The notes under the pieces: model-generated
Told to the model about the DNA's origin: nothing
Seen by the model: the letters and a program-made list of their open reading frames with translations, nothing else
The model's database searches: none
Translations under genes and position numbers: made by a program
Part shown: piece by piece, positions 25,201-35,200 of the stretch
Layout: each line of letters opens with the position of its first letter
Position numbering within the stretch: the first letter of the stretch is position 1
From: Periplaneta americana
Taxonomy: Eukaryota; Arthropoda; Insecta; Blattodea; Blattidae
Direction of reading: 5' to 3'
NCBI RefSeq assembly: GCF_040183065.1
Contig: NC_091120.1
Span: forward strand, 175,099,488-175,163,487
Length of the DNA stretch: 64,000 nucleotides

Positions 25201-28200
25201 GTTTTTTTGTTGGATGTTAGAAACTTAACACCCTAGAACAATATGAAATTTATGTTGTTGTTGTTTTCTAATGCCAGGCATTTGACAATAAAGTCATTTG
25301 ACCTCTTGCACTCCAATATTTTTCAAAGATATTGTCATAGTTAGCCACTGACGCACAGATTTTGAGATGTTCTGAATCCATTTCTTGATTTGAGTTGCAC
25401 AATGGACAGTTTGGAGACATATATTCCAATTCTATGCAGATGCTTGCCCAAACAGTCATGGCCTGTTGCCAATCTAAATGCAGCTACAGACGATTTGCGT
25501 GGTAAATCGGGAATATGAAATTTATAAACATACAAAAACACACCCACATCACATCACTGAATTTCAAAACACACATCCTTTTCGACACTATCATGAATAT
25601 ACTTCACCACAACAGGAAACTAGAAGATAGCGCTGGATCTTCTCTAGGCTTCAGACAATGAAGGATATCACTTCGAAACTAGCCAGACAGGTAGATTGCA
25701 AAAGTTAACACAGTAAAGATATCATAAAGATATTCAGAAACATATTTTGAATTGGTACATTTTTAACTTTCTAACTTCCCAGCTTTTTTTAACCTTTTTA
25801 TTAGTTCCGTAATTATTATGGCAATAAACAACCAACGATTCTCCAGGTTCTTCACTGTGAAACTTCTCTTATCTGTCAGAATTAATTTAAATATCCAGAA
25901 TGATCTCTCGACATCACAAGATGTGACTGGTGCATGCTTGTAAGTTTAGTTGTGCAGTAAAACTTGTTGAAATTAAAATTTACACTCCACGTGACTTCAT
26001 TGTCGCAGGTGTTTGTTTCTAGGAAATCAGAGTGCACTAGTAGCATTGTCATCACAGCAATTTCATGATCTAGCTATAATTGACTTTATTGTCGGAGGTG
26101 TCTTAGGAATAAGTATCCATTGTGGTCGCAGCAATTTCATTTCTCGACACTAATTAACGAATTATTGATTTTATTTCTCACATATTTTTTTATATAGGTA
26201 CCTTGGAAATAATTATTATTTTTATCTGAGAGAAATTTTGAAATTAGAGAATAAATCGAGGAAAACAAGTAAACAGGGGCGGCTCGCCCATAAGAGCTGA
26301 GGAGCTGCAGCACTCCCTACTTTGTCAAGAAAATAAAAATAATTTTAATTTTAATTTGTAGAATAATTTTTTATAGCTTTTCTTAAGTAAATTGCTTTAT
26401 ATTTCATCTGGCCGGGAATATGTACTATTATCTGATGCATAATATTTTTGCGCATCGACTGTATTGGAATTTACACTGCATTCAAAGTCGTCCTGGGGTC
26501 TGCAGGATGGGACAGCTCATAGAGAGTGTGTCTTGCATGGTCAGGGGGTAGAGAGGTGAAGGGAAACAGAGGGAAACTGCCGCTGTTTAAAACCCATATT
26601 TCGCTGCAGTGGCTTGCAGAGCCAGGCTGCAAGCTATTGTAATGCTGCGTCAAATGGATTCTCTATTCCCTTGAAACTTAATGACAAAATTTTTATTTTC
26701 TCTTCACATACTTATTGTTGTAGAATCTTATCGATTTAATATAACGAAATTAATATCTTCTTTTGCCTTATTATTATATATCCAGCCTCCTTAACTCAAA
26801 ATGTTTGTGCGAGTAGAATCCTTTTGATATAGCATGTAAAATACGAAAGAGACCTCTTTCCAGTTAAAATTGTTGACCATCAGTATATCCGAGTGTTGCT
26901 TTGGTGTGACATCTTAGTACTGTAACTTAACCAGTGCAAATGTGCAAGCATGAGTGTGTGTGAATTACAGAATATTAATTTTTCTCAATTTTCCCTCGCG
27001 GAGAAGATTGAAATGAAATTTGTATATACCAAAATCTACTGCAGTGCCCCCAATCCACAAGTTCACGAGCCGCCAATGCAAGTAAAGATATTAATATATG
27101 CATTTAAATATGCAAAATACAAATATATATATGCATTTAAAAGGGAAAACCCTCGAAATATGCATTTATGTAAAATAAAGTTTTCATCCGAATGGTAAAA
27201 ATCATTATTGACAAAGATCCATTCGTACTTTTCATTATGCGAAATCAATAAAAACATGTCATTGCATGAAGTTCCACGGTCTAGTGAATAGCATGTAGGC
27301 TATGATATTCACTATTACCTAAATTAAATTAAAATGTGGTGAGTTGTACTTCATTCAAAAGATTATTTAATGTTATATCCCCCCAAAAAATAACTTTGCT
27401 AATTGCTCTTAAATTATCGTTTTTGATTCAATAATTTTTTTCATATAAGTTGTCCTGGATTTCATCGAACAAAAGTTGGGAATCCTACTAAGAAGGTACA
27501 CTTCTTATGTTGCAGGTATCCTGTAATGTATGAAGAATCTCTCAACACTGTTTTAGTTCAGGAAGTATTACGTTACAACAGGTTGATTGTAATCATTCAT
27601 TCCTCACTCCAAGAACTACTGAATGCTCTGAAGGGAATAGTTGTGATGTCTGCTGCACTAGAGGACATGTCTGAAAGTCTCTTCACCAACAGAGTACCAG
27701 CACTGTGGGCCAACAGGGCATATCCCTCTCTCAAACCTCTGAGTAAGTAGCAAGTGGGAAAAGTTAGCTCGATGTATATTTTGTTACTGGGTTCTTGTGC
27801 CAGTGCTAGGGTTGTCAAATGTCCGGAATTTTTCCGGACTGTCAGGAAATCAGTCCTCTATGCAGGAAAAAAATTTAATTGTTTTCAGGTCGCTTAATGT
27901 CAGGAATTTTGTTCATTGCAATATTATATTCTGAAATGCCATAATGATATTTCATTATTAAAGATCTGAAGTAGTTTGCAATGGCTACCAAAGACATTTT
28001 ATAATTATACGGAATACTTTTTGGTGAATAGAAGCAAAGAGTTTGTATATATTATAAGCTCTTTGAATAGAACACAGAAGCGAGTTCGTGGTGCTCATTG
28101 GTGACATGGCTTGATAGTAAATCTGCATTTGAATAACTTGAATGATTCTGGTATGCATCTCTTTAAGAGGGAAACACTGTTAGTTTTTGTTTGACTATTT

Positions 28201-31200
28201 ACAAATATGGTTTGATTACTGTTCTTCAGTTAAGAAAATCACTTTTCTAAACCTTAATGATATTTTCACATTCAATGTCCTTACTGAAATTGTGAATATA
28301 ATCCATGTTATACAGAACTCGACTTCAAAAATGGTGCTGCATTGTACTAAGAGTATTGCCTATTAAAACAGATGATGCCAATACTGAAAGATCTATCAAC
28401 TCCTCAAGAATGCTGCGACACTGTTTTGAAGACATGTAGTGTGCCAAACTTAAAGAAAATTGCTGAACACGTACATTCTTTTCCAATTAGCAATGCTCAT
28501 GTGAAGCGAGTTTTTTTTTTTTTGAATAAAGAATCTCTGAACTGACGAGAGGAATCGGATGAGGCCAGAACTTATAAAATCAGAACTCTTAGTAAAGATG
28601 AACTTTAATATGTCATGTAGAGAATTTTTTTATTATATTTCAACATAGAACTAATAAACAAAAACAAAGAAAGCAACAGTATTCTTTCAAACAGTGTTAA
28701 TGTAGTGAATGTAGAGACATGTATAATTAATTATCAGTCCCCGTGTTTTTAAATGTGTACAGACTTATGGCATGTTCTTTAATATAGGGCTGCACCGCTA
28801 CAATCTAATAATAAGACGAAGATAACTCTAATTGATTAATTGAGCTTGTATTTATATTGAAATTCATTATAAGTTTATATGCTTTTTTATTTTTTTAATG
28901 TGTCCTGAATTTCGTCCTCTAGAGTTGGCAACCCTAGCCAGTGCCAACTCCAAAGGTTCCAATGATTACTTGCTTTGTAGAGTATCACTGTAGGAGTCAT
29001 GGACTTGATCTGCTGGTTAAGACATTACCGAACAGTGTAATTGTTCATCATTGCTACTGAACATGATTGTGAATTTGTATGCTGATAAGGACATGAAAAT
29101 ATCCACAGAAAAAAATGGAAAAAGTCTCAATTCGGGTGGAGAATATGTTGAAAAATAGCTCAATAATAGCTGTATCTGTTTCATGAAATTGTGTTTTATT
29201 TCTCTAAACGGCCCCAAAGAAACTTACTTTCTGGATGCACCTCGTATTTTGTAACTTTGTTGCTAGTACTTTAAAAACAGATTTCTATTGTTGCCTACAA
29301 TTAACAATTGAAGAGTACAGGGGGAAAACAATCAAAATCACAGTTCTCATAAAGGTGATGTCTAATTCAGTACAGTACATTACTGTAAACTTTAGTATTT
29401 TTTCTTATCAAAACTGGTAAAGGAGAATTATTACCACGGATAAAGGCTTCCTTTCCTACTTTTTTATTAGGAACAACAATAAATTTTGCACTAATATACT
29501 AAATTAGAAGATGACGTCACCCTTAAGAGAATGGTGACTTTGATTGGTTTTTCCCTGTACTCTTCAATTAGACTTATACTTAAATACAGGACATGCCTAA
29601 AAGTAGTTCACCGATTCAAATGGTGGTTATGAAGTATCTCACAGCCACATGATCTAAAGCATCATGCTCTGGTGGTTGTAGAAGTCGTCTGAATTTCCTA
29701 TGATACCAAAAATGTGCCACATTATAATAAAATGTTAGCTATCCATGCCTTATACAATCAGAACACAAGCAGAAAATACAGGTATTGGATCAACGAAATA
29801 GTTCGTTTAGTAGAAAATTGAATTGCTGTATAATAATTTGTTTTAGATATTATTAATGATAATTTAAAATATTTCATTTGTTTTGTTTTGTTTTGTCTTG
29901 TTTTTTTTTTTTTTTTTTTTTCAGTTTACTCTTATTACATACGGTATTCATTGAATTGAAATTTGTTATATGTTTTTGTACTCAGGTTCATGGGTAAATG
30001 ACTTAAAAGCAAGACTTCAGTTTTTAAACGAATGGATAGAGAAAGGAATTCCACCTGTATTCTGGATATCGGGTTTTTACTTCCCTCAAGCCTTCCTTAC
30101 TGGAACACTACAAAACTTCGCAAGGAAATACGTTGTATCAATTGATGCAATCGATTTTGGATTCAAGGTATGAAATTTCAAATAGCTCAAAGTATAATTA
30201 ACAAAATGGATCTCACTTACATCATTATTTCCTCTAGGGGAAATACTTTTTACTTCTTAATATGAGCTTCCAGCTTCATATATTGCTTATTGTTCTATAT
30301 CTCTTGTAAACATTTTCAGCGAGTTTTCAGTATTTGTGATTTATTAAGATGTTCTCAAATTTTTGCTGACAATTTAGTTTGGATTTTAGGAAATCCCTGT
30401 ATTTGATATATGTTTGGTATCAGAAGTGTTCTTGTCTCTATCAAATTTACTTGAACATCATATTATTAATACTATTAATTTAGATATATTGGAAAAATTT
30501 ATAAATAAAAAAGGATAAACTTTTTATGGTTAAGAACTTAGTGGTAGTGGTAAAATAATAAGAATCATCCTTTTATTGAGTCCTCATCTCAGAAAGTCTG
30601 TTTCAAATAAACCTTCAATTGTCCCCGTATTTCCATGCTTTTGTTTTTCATACAAGGTGAAAGGTATTCAGTGACAGTAATATCACAGAAGTGAACAGAA
30701 CTTCCCTTTGGATTTTGCGTTATTTATTTTTATTTAGTGGAAAATCGACTTTGTTTCTATTAAAATTTGCAACGCCGCAGTAAATACACCGTGTCCCGCT
30801 TAGAGAGATCGAGAAATATGTGATAATTTCAGGTGTATGGTTTCATAACATAACTTTTTACAGAACTTGATGTAAAAACTCTCCGAGTTTCGGAGAATGG
30901 TCAATGCAACTCGATATGTGTGCCTCGAGTTACTCTGCAGACGTCTAAACGTACTTAACCTCCCGCCAAGTGTTCTGTAACATTTGTGGAGCGACTAGCG
31001 CAGCTGCATTTGTAATGCGTTGCGTTTTTCCAATGTGTCAACTCTACCACGTTGGTACACAAAACCCTTCACAAAGCCCCAGAAAAAAAGTCAGAGGGAG
31101 GTCAGGTCGGGTGTCTTAGGTAGCCACTTAGCCAGGCAAGGGGAACTCATTTTCCGATCAACCTATTGGGAAAGTTTGCATTCCAGAAGTCATGCACTGC

Positions 31201-32175
31201 TTCATAGCAATGGGGGCTGAAAAACAGATCCTGGAGGGAGTTGATCAACAACAAAAGTTCTGCAACATGTCCAGATACACATTCCCTGTGACTGTCGCCT
31301 TGATGAAGAAGAACAGTCCAATGATGGAATGTTCTACTTATCTACTGAATGGCACCAGACTTGTTCCCGCATTAAACATTGGTGCACATACGCATGAACA
31401 TGTAGCTGTTTTTAAACCATTGTTGCATAAACGTGGACAGTTTCTACATTTTGTCAGATGTAAATCACAACAATATCTTTATCTGATTTTAAATGGCGAG
31501 CATTTATTTCTCGATTCCTCTAAGCAGGACATGGTGTACAACGGCATTTGCCAATACATGAAAACACCACTTCACTTCACCGCAGCAGTGGGAATGGTCA
31601 TGTGGTCAATGCCAACATCATACCTTTTTCACGAGATGACTGTCCTTACATCCTGCAGTAGTCAAGTATTGAGTTGAAACACGCATCTGGTAACAGTGTT
31701 GTCATGTATCCATACTTGTGATTTATTTATATTTAGATCATAAAATACTCTTAAATCATAAACGCGACAGGAACATTATGCAAAATTATTTGTTGGAACC
31801 GAGAACTCTAATGTAAAGACGTTTATGAAATGTGTATTTCTAAATGTGTTTGAAAGCTAATGAGATCAAAATTCATCATGTAAAATAATTATTTCTGGTA
31901 AATCTAAGTAGCAAGAAACAAAATAGTAGAGGACTTTTTCCTTTCATATGCTCAAGATTCGTCCCTCAAAAGGACTGTAGGGTTATCCTGATTTCTCCAC
32001 CTTTCCCATGATCATCCTCTTGGTCACTTTCCTTTCACTTTTACATTTAACACACTTTATGGCAATCTTGTAGATGCCCGAACCATTTGAGCCCATTGTT
32101 TTCTAAGTTTGTTATTATTTTTTCTGTATTTAGAGTGTTTCTAATGTTGTCTGGAATCTACTTAGAGCTCCATTA

Positions 32176-32220
<45 letters not shown>

Positions 32221-35200
32221 CTAGTTTTATTTACTAACACAATTTAAGCAAGTGAATGAAATTAAAAAGCTAAACCATTCTGCAAACTTTACAATTACGG
32301 CCCAGTTTTTGCTGAAAGAAATATGTTGTTGTTGCTTTCTAATGCCAGGCATTTGACAATAAAGTCATTTGACCTCTTGCACTCCAATATTTTTCAAAGA
32401 TATTATCATGCGCAGCCACTGAAGCACAGATTTTGAGGTGTTCCGAATCCATTTCTTGGTTTGAGTTGCACAATGGGCAGTTAGGGGACTGATATATTCC
32501 AATTCTATGCAGGTGTTTGGCCAAACAATCATGGCCTGTTGCCAATCTAAATGCAGCTACAGACCATTTTCGTGGTAAATCGGGAATTAACTGTGGATTA
32601 TGATGCAGAGAGTTCCATTTTTTCCCTTGGGATTGTGTTATGAAATTTTGTTTGTTGAAGTCTAAGTATGTAGATTTAATAAATCTTTTCACAGAGTAAT
32701 ATGTAGATTTAGTAACAGGTCTGTAAGTAGCAGTGCTGCCCTTCTTTGCTAGTGCATCCGCATTCTCGTTTCCCAGGATTCCACAATGGGATGGTATCCA
32801 TTGGAATACAATTCTTTTATTGAGTGATATTAATTGAGAGAGCATTTTAGTTATTTCTGCTGTTTGAGATGAAGGTGTGTGTTTAGAGACTATTGATAGA
32901 ATAGCTGCTTTGGAGTCTGACAATATAACTGCATTCTTAAATTTATTGATGTGAAATAGAAGATTCCTGAGACTTTCACTTATTGCAACCATTTCTCCAT
33001 CAAAACTTGTTGTTCCATATCCAAGAGATCTATAAAGTGAGAAGAGACAGCACGTAACACCTGCACCGGCACCTTGTTCTCTGGAGATCAAGGATCCGTC
33101 GGTGTATAAATGAAGCCAGTTTTGTGGAGGGTACCTAATGTTAATTGTCTCTAAAGACAATTGTTTCATTATTTCAGTGCTTACTTCTGAATTCAGTATT
33201 TCTTCTGTTAAATTTAGATTATATTCTATACTTAATAGAGTTAAAGGGTTTGGTTTAATTTGTAAGATTTCTTTTAAATTCGGGATATTGATTTTCTGTT
33301 TTAATTCTTGAACCATGGATAGGAAACTTGTTTGAGTTTTCAATCTACAGAGAGGACTGTATGAATGCCAATTGTTTCCTGGTAATCTGGTAAGTTTTTC
33401 ATATTGAATCAGTGCTTTTTCTTCTATTGTCATTTTGATGCTGTTAATATTAGTGAGGAATCTCATAGAATCTATTGGAGTTGTTTTGATTCCACCAGTA
33501 ATGAGCCTGAGAGCTTGGTTTTGAACATATTCTATTTCGTTTATGAAAGGTGAAGTAATTAAAATTTCTCCGCAGTATGTCAGCACTGGCTGTATAAACA
33601 ATTTGTATGTAGTGTTCAAAGTATTCCTAGAGCATCCCCATTTCTTTCCTGCTAGTCTTTTTTAGAAGGGAGAATCTTTTACGAGCTTTTTCAGAAATGT
33701 ATTTCAAATGGTTGCTCCATGTTAACTTACTATCGAAAATAATTCCAAGATATTTGGATTCATAAGTCCTAGGAAGGTGTTGGTCATTGTATTGGATATT
33801 GAATTTTCTTTCTTTTTTACCAAGTGAAAATATTTGGTAGTTACTTTTGCTTAAATTGAGTGTCATCAAATTTGATGTATTCCATTCATGTAGTTGAGTT
33901 AGAGCTTTAAGAAATATATTTATCAGGAAAGCTCTAGAAGAGATCAATGTGTGTACACTATTTATACTTGAAAACAAAACTTAAGGCTTATAATTTGGTA
34001 TCAGTTTAATCGTAACTTCCCTTGTAAAAAATGATAAATGACTTATATTTTAAGGTGCTAACTCAGTCTCCCAAGAAGCGCCCAGATGATGGCTGCTGCA
34101 TATGGGGGTTGTTTCTGGAGGGAGCCCAATGGGACAGTGATGAGAAAATTCTCGCAGAATCGAAGCCAAAGGAACTTTATACAGGTAGAGCATTTAGTAC
34201 ACCCATGTGATATGAATTACAAAAATAACTATCTTATGGAAGATTTGTGTTTTATACTTTAAAAAATTCTCACAAAGCATTGCTAGGTCTTTGATATGTA
34301 GGATTTCATAAAAATTCAGTAAACCTGCTAAAATGGCCACCTCGATCAGTAGTCAACCCAATAATGACCATTTTCAACTGTAACCGATTTAATTTTCATT
34401 GAAGCCAATATAAATATTCACTCATTTTAGTGACATTCATATGTACTTGATTAGATAGACATAAATTGTTTTGAATATTATACTGCCTCTACGAATGTAT
34501 GAATCCTATAAAACCTCACTTCCACAAATTACAGAAATTGTCAATATTTTTACCAAGAAATTTAATTCAATCGAAAATGGTTATTTGGTGTTCATGTTTG
34601 ATACCTGTTTTACAGTATTTTCCATAATTTTGAGAAATTAGGCATATTGATAGTGTAGCAGTAATGTATTCAAGAATTCCTTATGCTGTGTTACTCTTTA
34701 AAAAACCGTCATAAACTTGTTCCAATACCAATAACGCAGCTGACTTTACTCTCTGGTGTAGAAAAATATGGCAGGGAATTCTAGAATCCCTCTTAATGTG
34801 TGGAACATTTAAGTGGTTGGTAATTGTGTGATTTCAAATATTCATAGGTCACTGAGTGTTAAGAATCATCATCTCAGCATAATCATAAAGGAAAGAACTT
34901 GAAGTTTTAATGAATTTTATAACCAATGTAAGATGCCACTTAAACATTCCATCTTACAGAAAGAAAAAGAAAACGTTTCTTTGATATTGTCGCATATGTT
35001 CCATATGAAACAATTAATTATCATAAAATTAATGTAGGAAAGAAATATCTTTTTTTTTTTATCTATGTAAAACATTTAACTTAAATAAAAACAAAATATG
35101 TTTATGACCAGGGTGACCATATTTCTGAAGGTCCAAAACGGAAGGTTTATTTATTGATGTCATGAAATAAAAACAGCTTAAGACTTTAATTTTGGTTTTT

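Noticed and set aside
31192-31677. 161-residue plus-strand ORF
   Set aside because: Shadow of a decayed transposase on the opposite strand.
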